Shown here in pieces: positions 25,711 to 34,357 of a stretch of DNA of 64,000 nucleotides; position 1 is the stretch's first letter, and each line of letters begins with the position of its first letter. The position numbers and the translations under genes were made by a program. Under the pieces are notes generated by a model. The model saw only the letters and a program-made list of their open reading frames with translations, searched no databases and was not told where the DNA came from. Source of the DNA: Oceanospirillum sp048268485 (GTDB lineage Bacteria; Pseudomonadota; Gammaproteobacteria; Pseudomonadales; Halomonadaceae); assembly GCA_048268485.1 (NCBI GenBank), contig JBLWVL010000002.1, positions 89,193 to 153,192 on the forward strand, in the 5' to 3' direction.

Positions 25711-26805
25711 TTATTCTTCATCAGCCATCAGGGCCTGCAGATCGACAGGAACTTTATCACTATCAAGTAACCGGGCAAATGCCGCCACATCAACAAGGGC
25801 ACACATATGATCCACCACTGTACCTGCTAGCCACGGTCTTCTGCCTAAAGATGTGCGCCATCTCACTTCACTAGGGTCCAACGAAATTGCTTCTGCAACT
25901 GTGTTACAGGCAAGTCCCCACTCACTGTTATGGATGCGAATAGCGAACCCAAAATCAGGTTTATGCTTGTCATCGATATGCTCAGGCATCACCCATTGAG
26001 CAGTATCAACAAGCCCTATATTCATATTATTAGTCCGAACAATTCCCAAAAACCAGCCTGGCTGCCCAAAAAGTGGGGTAGGCTCTTTCTCAAGCTTGTG
26101 GATACCACCTAACTCTGCCAATGGCACCGCAAGCTTTAATCCTTTTACGACAAAAAGCAGGCACTCGAAACGTCCTTGAGCCCAATCAGGACGGCCATTA
26201 CTCCAGCCCTCATTTTCTTTACTCTCCAAAGATACGGCAGACTGATCAAGCTCTTGGTTCTCTTCCGATATCACAGTTGCAATATCAGCAACAGGCTCAC
26301 TGATATTGACCTCAACCTTTTTGGTTTCAATCTCAGCAGCCTGGATATCAACTTGAGGCTCGACTGAAGGCGCAACATTATTTTCTTCAGTATCTACTGC
26401 AACCTCAACTTTCGGTTCTGCCACCTTGAGCTCTGGCATGACAACCGGAGGCGTATCCTGAAAAACGGTCCCGGCAGGTTTCGACTCCTGAGACTCAGTA
26501 ACCTTGTGTCGCTGACGAATCTCTGCGGCAACTTCTCGGGCGTATTCCCTTGCTGAAGGCGGAGCAAAAACACGCGCCGGCGCATCTTCCGAAAAAGCGG
26601 CCTCACCATCCTCAGCAAGACTTTCAGCTCTGTAATCTGTGTCAATCTCAGGTGATTCTAAAGAAACTGCTTTCTCAGCCTGAGATTTTACCGCTGGCTC
26701 AGCTATAACTTCAGGCTCATCATACTCAGATACATCCTGAAGCAATGCCTCAAGATAGCCTTCAATAGCTTCCTGCGGAGATAAATCCTGAGAGTCGTGA
26801 GCCAT
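25711..26805 (-). CDS. parP: ParP-like protein with C-terminal CheW domain
   Basis: This 364-residue protein has a long acidic, disordered N-terminal region (residues 1-200, rich in E, A, V and P). A C-terminal CheW-like domain (about 215-350) contains FECLLFVVKGLKLAVPLAEL, LFGQPGWFLGIVRTNNMNIGLVD and SLGRRPWLAGTVVDHMCALVD. It lies between a ParA-type ATPase gene and cheW, the position of parP in Vibrio. There, ParP links CheA arrays to the polar determinant ParC and stabilises them (established for Vibrio). Assignment rests on gene order and domain layout, so the symbol is by analogy. Confidence 0.75.
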   Translation of the reverse strand: MAHDSQDLSPQEAIEGYLEALLQDVSEYDEPEVIAEPAVKSQAEKAVSLESPEIDTDYRAESLAEDGEAAFSEDAPARVFAPPSAREYAREVAAEIRQRHKVTESQESKPAGTVFQDTPPVVMPELKVAEPKVEVAVDTEENNVAPSVEPQVDIQAAEIETKKVEVNISEPVADIATVISEENQELDQSAVSLESKENEGWSNGRPDWAQGRFECLLFVVKGLKLAVPLAELGGIHKLEKEPTPLFGQPGWFLGIVRTNNMNIGLVDTAQWVMPEHIDDKHKPDFGFAIRIHNSEWGLACNTVAEAISLDPSEVRWRTSLGRRPWLAGTVVDHMCALVDVAAFARLLDSDKVPVDLQALMADEE

Positions 26806-26806
26806 T

Positions 26807-27607
26807 TTACTGTGCCCCCGGTTTTTGTCTGTGGTCAGTTTGCTTCTCTAGGAGGTGTTTTAGCAACACATTGTAAGCATGCACACCTCTACTCTGCGCA
26901 TCCAACATTGAAGGTGGCATCCCAGCCATACTTGCATCACGGAACTTAGTATCAACCGGAATCATAGAATTCCAGATATTATCCGGGTACGTATTGCGCA
27001 GCAGACGAAGACTCTGGACAGAAGCCTGTGTTCGGCGATCATACAGTGTCGGTACAACTGTGTAAGGCAGCTCATTTTTACGCGCACGAGTGACCATACT
27101 CAGAGTCCGCATCATACGCTCAAGCCCCTTAATAGCCAGGAACTCGGTTTGTACAGGAATAATAAGGTGCTGGGCTGAAGCAAGAGCATTAATCATCAAT
27201 AAGCCAAGCACAGGAGGGCTGTCAATCAGAACATAGTCAAAGCGATTCCAGAGTAAAGCTAAGGCACGGGATATCACCAGTCCCATCCCTCCCTGAGAAC
27301 TCACCTGACGCTCCAAAGTTGCCAGCGCAGTGGAGGCAGGAATAAGCTTCAGGCGGTCATGACCAGTATCCATTAACAGGCTTTCCGGCAAATCAGGCGG
27401 AATATCTTTACCCTGTTGAAACAGGTCGTACGCACTTCTTTGAAGGCCATCGGGATCATATTTAAAATAACTGGTCAGAGAACCATGCGGATCCAAATCG
27501 AGCAGCAGCACCTGGTGCCCCTGGTCTGCCAATAGGCCACCGAGGGTTACAGTTGATGTCGTTTTACCGACGCCACCTTTCTGATTGGCAACTGCCCAAA
27601 CATGCAT
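26807..27607 (-). CDS. parC: ParA-family ATPase, ParC-type chemotaxis positioner
   Basis: This 266-residue protein has a ParA/MinD-type deviant Walker A motif (KGGVGKTTSTVTL, residues 10-22), switch motif LLDLDPHGSLTSY and Walker B-like YVLIDSPPVLG. In Vibrio and Pseudomonas a ParA homologue at this spot between cheB and the CheW-like gene places chemotaxis arrays at the cell pole. It is not FlhG/FleN: it lies away from flhF and lacks the FlhG N-terminal helix motif. It ends one base before the ParP-like start, so translation is coupled. Confidence 0.85.
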   Translation of the reverse strand: MHVWAVANQKGGVGKTTSTVTLGGLLADQGHQVLLLDLDPHGSLTSYFKYDPDGLQRSAYDLFQQGKDIPPDLPESLLMDTGHDRLKLIPASTALATLERQVSSQGGMGLVISRALALLWNRFDYVLIDSPPVLGLLMINALASAQHLIIPVQTEFLAIKGLERMMRTLSMVTRARKNELPYTVVPTLYDRRTQASVQSLRLLRNTYPDNIWNSMIPVDTKFRDASMAGMPPSMLDAQSRGVHAYNVLLKHLLEKQTDHRQKPGAQ

Positions 27608-27655
27608 GAAAGTATCCCTTATATGCCAGTTATTATTGCTTTAATTATTTCAGTC

Positions 27656-28780
27656 TTACCGTGATACATCAGTCGACAAGCGATACCCGATATCACTCAG
27701 ATTAAGCACTTCATCAGATAAACCAGCCTTCGCCACGGCCATAGGCATACCATATATAACAGAGCTATCTTCGTCCTGGGACCATATTGTTGCTCCATGC
27801 TCTTTCAGCATGCGACAACCATCGCGCCCGTCAGCTCCCATTCCTGTCATGATAACCCCAAGAATATTCCCTTTTACAGCATTTGCTGCAGAGCCAAAGG
27901 TGACATCAACACAAGGCTTGTAGTTTAAGCGTTCATCTCCCGATAAGATACGGACACTACTACCACGCTTATCAACAACCATCTGCTTACCGCCAGGCGC
28001 CAATAAAGCTAAGCCAGGTTTTAACACGTCACCATCCTGGGCTTCTTTTACCTTAATCTTGCACAAGCCATTCAGGCGTTCAGCAAATGCTCCTGTAAAT
28101 GCAGCAGGCATATGTTGAACCAGAAGTAACGGCGCTGGAAAATTTTCAGGCAATTGCGCTAAAACAGTTTGCAAAGCCATTGGCCCACCAGTAGAGGTAC
28201 CAATAACAACCAGATCAAAGTGCCTTGGCTGCGGCTTACTACTTTTTACAGGTGCAACCCGTTTTGGTGTTTCAACCTGTCCCGGCGCAGAAGATGGCTT
28301 AGTTGCAGGTCGGGCAGAACTGAGTGAACTTCGGCGCTCAGGCCTGGCAATATGCCTTGCAGAAGGAGCCAAAGCTCCCCGCTTACTACGCGATACCTCA
28401 ATTACTTTTTCACAAAGTGCTTTAGCTAACTCATCAGGTCGCCGGGATATGTCTTCAAAGTTTTTCGGCAGGTAGTCTACAGCACCAGCTTCAAGCGCAC
28501 CCAGCGTGATTCTTGCGCCTTCATGGGTAAGAGAAGAAAACATAAGTACCGGCACAGGAGCTTTTTGCATGATTTCACGCACAGCTGAGATGCCATCCAG
28601 TACCGGCATTTCATAATCCATAGTGATAACATCAGGCTTAAGCTCAATTGCCTTTTCAACAGCCTCACGGCCGTTGCTTGCGGTTCCAATCGGTTTAATG
28701 CGAGCATCGGTGCTTAACAGTTCACAAACTCGACGTCGAAAAAAACCAGAATCATCAACCACTAAAACCGTTATTGGCAT
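27656..28780 (-). CDS. cheB: Chemotaxis response regulator / methylesterase CheB
   Basis: This 374-residue protein has an N-terminal receiver domain (phosphoacceptor D55 in VITMDYEMPVLDG; acidic pair D9/D10). A proline/serine-rich linker (about 135-185) follows. The C-terminal methylesterase domain carries the catalytic serine in GTSTGGPMAL, histidine in LLVQHMPAAF and aspartate in MTGMGADGRDG. It removes methyl groups from, and deamidates, chemoreceptors for adaptation. The partner methyltransferase cheR is not in this window. The gene sits between cheA and the ParA-type gene. Confidence 0.96.
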   Translation of the reverse strand: MPITVLVVDDSGFFRRRVCELLSTDARIKPIGTASNGREAVEKAIELKPDVITMDYEMPVLDGISAVREIMQKAPVPVLMFSSLTHEGARITLGALEAGAVDYLPKNFEDISRRPDELAKALCEKVIEVSRSKRGALAPSARHIARPERRSSLSSARPATKPSSAPGQVETPKRVAPVKSSKPQPRHFDLVVIGTSTGGPMALQTVLAQLPENFPAPLLLVQHMPAAFTGAFAERLNGLCKIKVKEAQDGDVLKPGLALLAPGGKQMVVDKRGSSVRILSGDERLNYKPCVDVTFGSAANAVKGNILGVIMTGMGADGRDGCRMLKEHGATIWSQDEDSSVIYGMPMAVAKAGLSDEVLNLSDIGYRLSTDVSR

Positions 28781-28798
28781 ATCAGGTCCTTAAACCCC

Positions 28799-30955
28799 TT
28801 ATCGCGCACTTTTGGCATAATGCTTGAGTACTCCCGGAATATCCAGAATCAGAGCAATACGGCCATCACCTGTAATTGTAGCACCTGCCATACCCGGAGT
28901 TCCGTGCAGCATTTCACCCAGAGGTTTAATTACAACCTCTTCCTGGCCTATTAGCTGATCAACAACGAAACCTACTTTCTGAGTACCAACGGACACAACA
29001 ACAACATGAGCATTTTTAAGTTCACGACTCACATCAGAACCCTGTACCAGCCACTCTTTCAGATAGAACAGGGGTAACGTTTTTTCACGAATGACCAAAA
29101 CTTCCTGGCCATCAACAATATTAGCGCGGGAAATATCGAGCTGAAAAATCTCGTTCACATTGACCAACGGCAGCGCAAAAGTCTGCTGGCCCAGCATAAC
29201 CATAAGAGTTGGCATAATTGCCAGGGTCAGAGGTACCTTAATAATAATCTTGGAACCTTTACCCTCTTCTGACCAGACATTGATAGTACCATTCAATTGT
29301 GAAATTTTAGTTTTCACAACATCCATGCCAACCCCACGGCCGGATACATCCGATATCTCTTCTTTGGTAGAAAGGCCCGCTGCAAAAATCAGGTTAAAGG
29401 CTTCCTGGTCGGTGAGACGGTCTGCTGCATCCTGGTCCAGCTGACCTTTTTCCACTGCCTTGTTTCGCAAGACCTGAGGGTTCATACCAGCGCCATCATC
29501 ACTGATAGTAAGCAGAATATGATCCCCTTCCTGTTCCGCTGACAGAACAACCTCTCCAACTCGCGGCTTGCCTTTTTGCTCGCGATCATCCGGGTTCTCA
29601 ATACCATGATCAACCGCGTTACGCACCAAGTGAATTAGTGGGTCAGCGAGTGCTTCAACAAGGTTTTTATCAAGATCCGTATCTTCGCCTATTAGCCGAA
29701 GATTAATTTCTTTTTTCAGTTTACGGGAGAGGTCACGTACAACCCTCGGAAAACGACCAAACACCTTCTTAATCGGTTGCATCCGAGTCTTCATCACCGA
29801 GGTCTGAAGGTCAGCTGTAACAACATCAAGGTTTGATACTGCTTTAGCAACTTCAGAATCGGAGCTTTGACCACCAAGACGAACCAAGCGATTGCGAACC
29901 AATACAAGTTCACCAACCATATTCATAATATCGTCAAGCCGGCTTGTATCGACACGAACTGTTGTTTCTGCCGCCGGTGCCGTTTCTTTCTTGGGTGCAA
30001 CTTTTTTCTCGGCAGCAGGTGCAGGCGGCTTAGCCGGCACTGCAGCTTTTGGTGTTGCCACAGCCTTCTTAGGAGCGGAATCAGTACCTTTCTCAGGCTC
30101 CTTAGCAACCTCTTTACTTAAATCTGGCTGAGTAGGGGAGCTACTCTTGCCATGCAACTGATCAAGTAGGGCTTCGAATTCATCATCGGTGATAAGGTCA
30201 TCACCGCCTTCGGCAGCAGGTGCTTTAGGTTTAGGCTCTTCAACGACTGGTGCAGGTGGTTTCCCTGAACCATGCAGCTGATCCAAAAGAGCTTCAAATT
30301 CATCTTCTGTAATATCATCATCACCAGAAGCAGCGGCATCCAAAGGTGCTACGGCCTCAGGCGATGTACTGCCAGATACAGATGATGCTGCAGTTGGAGC
30401 TCCACCATCATGCAAAGCATCAAGAAGAGACTCAAACTCAGCATCAGTAATATCACCTTCAGCATCTTGAACAGCCGAGATCGGCGGCTCTACTGGCTGC
30501 TCAGGTTCAGGCTCCGGCGCAGAAGCGGCTACTTCAGCCTCAGAAACAATATCTTCAGTTTCAGCCTCAGGTTTGGCAAAGAACTCTAGCTGCAAGATTA
30601 ACTCAGGATCAGCGTTCTCTGGCATCTGTCCTGCACGGACTTCGTCAAACATTTCATTAACGGTATCCAGTGCACTAAGCACAGTATCCATCAATTCAGG
30701 CGTCACCGTCCTCTGATGCTTTCTTAAAGTATCAAAAACGTTTTCCGCAACGTGGCAACAATCAACCAAGGGTGTGAGCTGGAGGAAACCCGCACCACCT
30801 TTGACGGTATGAAACCCCCGAAAAATGGCATTCAGGAGATCAGGATCATCAGGAGACTGCTCCAGATCGACTAACTGCTCGGATAGTAACTCTAGGATTT
30901 CGCCTGCTTCAATTAAGAAATCCTGCAAAATATCCTGATCGACTTCAAAGCTCAT
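28799..30955 (-). CDS. cheA: Chemotaxis histidine kinase CheA
   Basis: The protein has 718 residues. It has a P1 phosphotransfer domain with H49 in FRGFHTVKGGAGF, then a long linker (about 125-340) with three copies of an ITxxEFExLLDxLHG motif and a low-complexity proline/alanine/lysine stretch. The P3 dimerisation, P4 ATPase (NAVDHGIENP, DDGAGM, GRGVGMDVV) and P5 CheW-like regulatory domains follow. No recognisable CheY-binding P2 domain is visible in the linker. CheA phosphorylates CheY and CheB in response to receptors. It sits 12 bases after cheZ. Confidence 0.96.
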   Translation of the reverse strand: MSFEVDQDILQDFLIEAGEILELLSEQLVDLEQSPDDPDLLNAIFRGFHTVKGGAGFLQLTPLVDCCHVAENVFDTLRKHQRTVTPELMDTVLSALDTVNEMFDEVRAGQMPENADPELILQLEFFAKPEAETEDIVSEAEVAASAPEPEPEQPVEPPISAVQDAEGDITDAEFESLLDALHDGGAPTAASSVSGSTSPEAVAPLDAAASGDDDITEDEFEALLDQLHGSGKPPAPVVEEPKPKAPAAEGGDDLITDDEFEALLDQLHGKSSSPTQPDLSKEVAKEPEKGTDSAPKKAVATPKAAVPAKPPAPAAEKKVAPKKETAPAAETTVRVDTSRLDDIMNMVGELVLVRNRLVRLGGQSSDSEVAKAVSNLDVVTADLQTSVMKTRMQPIKKVFGRFPRVVRDLSRKLKKEINLRLIGEDTDLDKNLVEALADPLIHLVRNAVDHGIENPDDREQKGKPRVGEVVLSAEQEGDHILLTISDDGAGMNPQVLRNKAVEKGQLDQDAADRLTDQEAFNLIFAAGLSTKEEISDVSGRGVGMDVVKTKISQLNGTINVWSEEGKGSKIIIKVPLTLAIMPTLMVMLGQQTFALPLVNVNEIFQLDISRANIVDGQEVLVIREKTLPLFYLKEWLVQGSDVSRELKNAHVVVVSVGTQKVGFVVDQLIGQEEVVIKPLGEMLHGTPGMAGATITGDGRIALILDIPGVLKHYAKSAR
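30151..30453 (-). repeat. Triple repeat in CheA linker encoding ITxxEFExLLDxLHG
   Basis: Three copies lie at about 30151-30195, 30271-30314 and 30409-30453. They encode ITDDEFEALLDQLHG, ITEDEFEALLDQLHG and ITDAEFESLLDALHD. Each is an amphipathic acidic helix. They sit in the linker where Vibrio CheA has its localisation (LID) region, so a docking role for ParC/ParP is plausible but inferred. Confidence 0.85.
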
Positions 30956-30967
30956 CCATACTTCTCC

Positions 30968-31756
30968 TTAAAAGCCGAGACTCGACAGCAGGTCATCAAC
31001 TTCATCCTGCCCGGAAACAACATCTTTCCGCTGTTCTGCATTAATAATCGGCCCTTCAGGAGCATGCGCTTCTTCAGTAATCCGATCACTCGTGTCACGC
31101 TGAATACCGGTAATCTGATCAACCTGACCTGCCATGCAAACCAAATTCACAAGATTTTCTTCTATTTCCTGCACCAGAGTGATGACTTTAATCAGGACCT
31201 GACCTGTCAGGTCCTGATAACCCTGGGCCAAAAGAATCTCGTTAAAATTAGACGATAATGTACCTGCCTGGTCTTCGGCTTCCTTCAAAAAACCATCAAT
31301 CTTACGGTACAGACTGCGAAATTCGTCAGGTTTCATCTCACGGCGGACAAGACGTGCCCAATCCTTGCGTAGCGACGAAGCCTGTTCGCTTAATCGCTCT
31401 GCGACTGGAGCACTTTCATCAACCTTGTCCATTGTCTGATTCGCAGCATCCTGGGTCATTCTAATGACGTAATTAAGGCGATCCGTCGCATTTGCCATTT
31501 GAGACATTTTCTCAGAAGCAGGATTCCCAGCACCAACATCAATGTGGAAATTGGTAATAGCATCATGTAAAGCACGAGTCAGACGACCCACTTCCAGGTA
31601 CAAATTTTTGTTTCGTTCGTCATTAATCCGCTGGATCAGATTCACGGCGTCACTAAGCTGACCGCTTTCTACTTTCTCCAGAAGCTCAGAAGTACTTTCT
31701 TTCAGTATCTGCTCGAACTCACTAAATTGTTCTTCACCTGGGCTTTTCAGAGCCAT
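30968..31756 (-). CDS. cheZ: CheY-P phosphatase CheZ
   Basis: This 262-residue helical protein has the CheZ core: NLYLEVGRLTRALHDAI near the N-terminus, a long coiled-coil hairpin, and the catalytic region ILLAQGYQDLTGQVLIKVI. The last contains the conserved glutamine (AQGYQDLTGQ) that attacks CheY-P. The C-terminal tail DEVDDLLSSLGF is the CheY-binding helix. It dephosphorylates CheY-P to end the motor signal. It lies between cheY and cheA. Confidence 0.95.
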   Translation of the reverse strand: MALKSPGEEQFSEFEQILKESTSELLEKVESGQLSDAVNLIQRINDERNKNLYLEVGRLTRALHDAITNFHIDVGAGNPASEKMSQMANATDRLNYVIRMTQDAANQTMDKVDESAPVAERLSEQASSLRKDWARLVRREMKPDEFRSLYRKIDGFLKEAEDQAGTLSSNFNEILLAQGYQDLTGQVLIKVITLVQEIEENLVNLVCMAGQVDQITGIQRDTSDRITEEAHAPEGPIINAEQRKDVVSGQDEVDDLLSSLGF

Positions 31757-31811
31757 AACCTGAAACCTTCTTCGTAATAAATGTCTTTTCTGGCCGCGTC
31801 AAAACAATAAT

Positions 31812-32201
31812 TTACTGTTGCTCAATACGCTCAAAAATTTTCTCAATCTTTTCTTTGAGAACAGCTGCAGTAAATGGTTTAACAATATAACCATTAACAC
31901 CAGCCTGAGCGGCGGCAACAATCTGCTCGCGTTTTGCTTCCGCTGTAACCATGAGAATAGGCAGATCTTTTAATTTAGGATCAGCACGACAAGTTTTGAG
32001 CAGGTCGAAACCTGTCATACCCGGCATATTCCAATCCGTTACCAAAAAATCAAAGTTGCCCGTTTCCAACAAAGGAATAGCGGTCAGACCATCATCTGCT
32101 TCATGCGTGTTAGTAAAACCTAAGTCACGAAGCAGGTTTTTGACAATCCGTCTCATGGTGGAAAAATCATCCACAATGAGAATTTTCATATTCTTATCCA
32201 A
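31812..32201 (-). CDS. cheY: Chemotaxis response regulator CheY
   Basis: This single receiver domain has the acidic pair D11/D12, phosphoacceptor D56 in FLVTDWNMPGMTG, T/S in MVTAEAKREQI, and conserved lysine in IVKPFTAAVLKEKI. I prefer the TTG at 32201 as start: it has GGAGG five bases upstream and gives MDKNMKILIVDD, like Vibrio CheY. ATG 32189 (MKILIVDD) is the alternative. An upstream in-frame ATG at 32213 lacks a ribosome site. CheY-P binds FliM and FliN in the motor. The 60-70 bases upstream to fliA hold a possible sigma-70 promoter (TTGATA, 15 bases, TATTCT). Confidence 0.95.
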   Translation of the reverse strand: MDKNMKILIVDDFSTMRRIVKNLLRDLGFTNTHEADDGLTAIPLLETGNFDFLVTDWNMPGMTGFDLLKTCRADPKLKDLPILMVTAEAKREQIVAAAQAGVNGYIVKPFTAAVLKEKIEKIFERIEQQ

Positions 32202-32275
32202 GGCAACCTCCACTCACCCAATTTGCCACTACTAGAATACTACAATTATTCATTTATCAAATATATATAATGTGA

Positions 32276-33004
32276 TTACTTCCACTCAGATAATCTTGAT
32301 CTGAGCCGTAATGCAGCCTGACTGTGTATCTGGCTGACTCTTGACTCACTTACATTCAGGACTGAACCAATTTCTTTCAGATTAAGCCCCTCTGTGTAAT
32401 ACAGCGCCAAAACCATTTGCTCCCGCTCTGGCAAACCTGCTATCGCCTCTGCAAGTGCCTCCTGAAACGCACCACCTTCTACGGCAGTTTCAGGTATAGG
32501 GGAGCTCTCATCCGGTAACTCAAAACTACTGTCTTCATTACCGGTAATTTCATCAAAACTGAATAGCTTAGTCCCTGCGGTGTCCTGGATATAGTGGTTA
32601 TATTCTTCAACCGTAACACCCATCTCCTCAGCGATCTCATGATCTCTGGCATCTCTGCCCGTTCTGATCTCAACTTGTTTAATTGCATCTGTGACACGGC
32701 GGCTATTACGATGCACTGAACGTGGAGCCCAATCATACCGGCGGACCTCATCCAACATCGCCCCACGAATCCGTATTGACGCATAGGTTTCAAAGCTGGC
32801 CCCCTTCGAATCATCAAATTTTTGCGATGCTTCGATCAGGCCTATCATCCCTGCCTGAATAAGGTCATCAAGCATAACAGTCTGAGGCAAGCGCCCCAGA
32901 AGGTGTTGAGCAACTTTTTTGACCAGAGGCGCATACTTCTCCACCAGATCACTTGCTACCATCCTACCTGCGTAGTACGTCCCCGAACTCATCACCAAAG
33001 CCAT
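32276..33004 (-). CDS. fliA: Flagellar sigma factor FliA (sigma-28)
   Basis: From ATG 33004, with AGGAGG eight bases upstream, the product is 242 residues, the standard FliA length. The frame continues to 33229 within flhF, but those residues are unrelated. Region 2 (VEKYAPLVKKVAQHL, DLIQAGMIGLIEASQKFD, FETYASIRIRGAMLDEVR), region 3 and region 4 helix-turn-helix (LNLKEIGSVLNVSESRVSQIHSQA) are all present. It directs late flagellar and chemotaxis transcription; a good match to its consensus lies before flaG at 63796. It follows flhF by 19 bases with no flhG between. Confidence 0.97.
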   Translation of the reverse strand: MALVMSSGTYYAGRMVASDLVEKYAPLVKKVAQHLLGRLPQTVMLDDLIQAGMIGLIEASQKFDDSKGASFETYASIRIRGAMLDEVRRYDWAPRSVHRNSRRVTDAIKQVEIRTGRDARDHEIAEEMGVTVEEYNHYIQDTAGTKLFSFDEITGNEDSSFELPDESSPIPETAVEGGAFQEALAEAIAGLPEREQMVLALYYTEGLNLKEIGSVLNVSESRVSQIHSQAALRLRSRLSEWK

Positions 33005-33023
33005 AGATAGTGACCTCCTGCCT

Positions 33024-34292
33024 CTATCGATCTGGGACTTCGTTAGTCTCAGAACTCTCCAGCAGCTCAAGAGCCTTGCTAAGCAAAATTCCTGAATCAC
33101 CAACGCGAAGATCATCAGGTATTTTCTGCCCACTTGACAAATAAGCAAGAGGCAAACGATTGTCGGCAATAAGGCTGATAACCTCCCCACCACTACTGGC
33201 CTCATCAAGCTTCGTAACAACGCAGCCATTTAACCCATGATTTCTATAGGTATCATAAGTAGCCTGTAATACCTGCTGCTGACTGGTTGCACTGAAAACC
33301 AAATATTTTCGAATACGCACAGATGCAGTTTCCAGCAGTGAAAACTGCTCCTGCATATTTGGATCTTGAACACTCAGACCTGCAGTATCAATCAACACCA
33401 ATGCCTTACTTTTCAAAGACTTAAGCGTAGCATCAAGCGTATTTTTCTCATCAACAACTCTTACAGGAACACCCAAAATACGACCAAAAGTGCGCAACTG
33501 CTCGTATGCTGCAACCCGGTAACAATCAGTTGTAACAAGCGCAAGACCATCGGGCCCATATTTTAAAACATATCGTGCTGCGAGCTTACCAATTGTTGTC
33601 GTCTTACCAACACCAGTCGGCCCCATCAAAGCGACAATGCCACCCTGATCAACAACATCAGATCCCGTTGTAAGAATGCCGGCCCGAATCTGCTCAACAG
33701 CTTCATCCCAGGCCGAAGAAAACTCAGCGTCGTCGGAAAGATCGGCAGACTCGACAATTCGCGCAGAGAAATGCTCTGAAAGCCCCATGCGTCTGAGGCG
33801 TTTATACATCATTGCCTCAACCGGCTTACGCTCTGCTATTGAGTCTTTCATCTGCTCGCGGAGAAGTTCACGCAGCCCCTGAATCTCTGACTGCATCGCT
33901 CTCATCGCTGCATCTTCCGGACTTTGGCGCCGGGTTTTAGATTCAAGAGTATCAACCATAGCCTCAGCCTGATCAAACTGACGCTCTTTAGCTTTAGCCT
34001 GAAAAGCATTCTCAAGACGCTCCGGGCTTTGCCCACCACCAGCATTCTCAATAACATCTTTCGCCTTAGCCAGCGCCCCAGCCAAAGAGTCCGTCAGCGC
34101 GTCACTATTTTCCGGATCAATACGCTCACTTGGCTCACGCAGAATACTGGCGTCGTAGTCGACAGCCGTTACAATCTCAACACCACCAGCTACTTTGTTA
34201 TTCGACAGAATAGCGGCGTCAGCACCAAACTCATCACGCACCAACTTCATGGCTTGACGCATATCAGGAGCAAAGAAACGTTTAACCTTCAT
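33024..34292 (-). CDS. flhF: Flagellar GTPase FlhF
   Basis: This 422-residue SRP-type GTPase has a variable N-terminal B domain (1-130), an N domain and a G domain with P-loop GPTGVGKTTTIGKLAARY, DCYRVAAYEQL, the DTAGL switch (VLIDTAGLSVQD) and TKLDEASSGG. FlhF recruits the first flagellar components to the cell pole and sets flagellar site and number together with FlhG. In most polar flagellates flhG (fleN) follows directly; here fliA does, so the partner is missing from its usual place. Confidence 0.96.
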   Translation of the reverse strand: MKVKRFFAPDMRQAMKLVRDEFGADAAILSNNKVAGGVEIVTAVDYDASILREPSERIDPENSDALTDSLAGALAKAKDVIENAGGGQSPERLENAFQAKAKERQFDQAEAMVDTLESKTRRQSPEDAAMRAMQSEIQGLRELLREQMKDSIAERKPVEAMMYKRLRRMGLSEHFSARIVESADLSDDAEFSSAWDEAVEQIRAGILTTGSDVVDQGGIVALMGPTGVGKTTTIGKLAARYVLKYGPDGLALVTTDCYRVAAYEQLRTFGRILGVPVRVVDEKNTLDATLKSLKSKALVLIDTAGLSVQDPNMQEQFSLLETASVRIRKYLVFSATSQQQVLQATYDTYRNHGLNGCVVTKLDEASSGGEVISLIADNRLPLAYLSSGQKIPDDLRVGDSGILLSKALELLESSETNEVPDR

Positions 34293-34357
34293 AAATCCCC
34301 GTATCCTTCGTTATTCTCGTAGCCATGGAGCATATCCCAACCACATAAAAGACAAGT

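Noticed and set aside
26807..27607. The ParA-type gene as FlhG/FleN
   Set aside because: It lies between cheB and the CheW-like gene, not by flhF, and lacks the FlhG N-terminal motif; it fits ParC.
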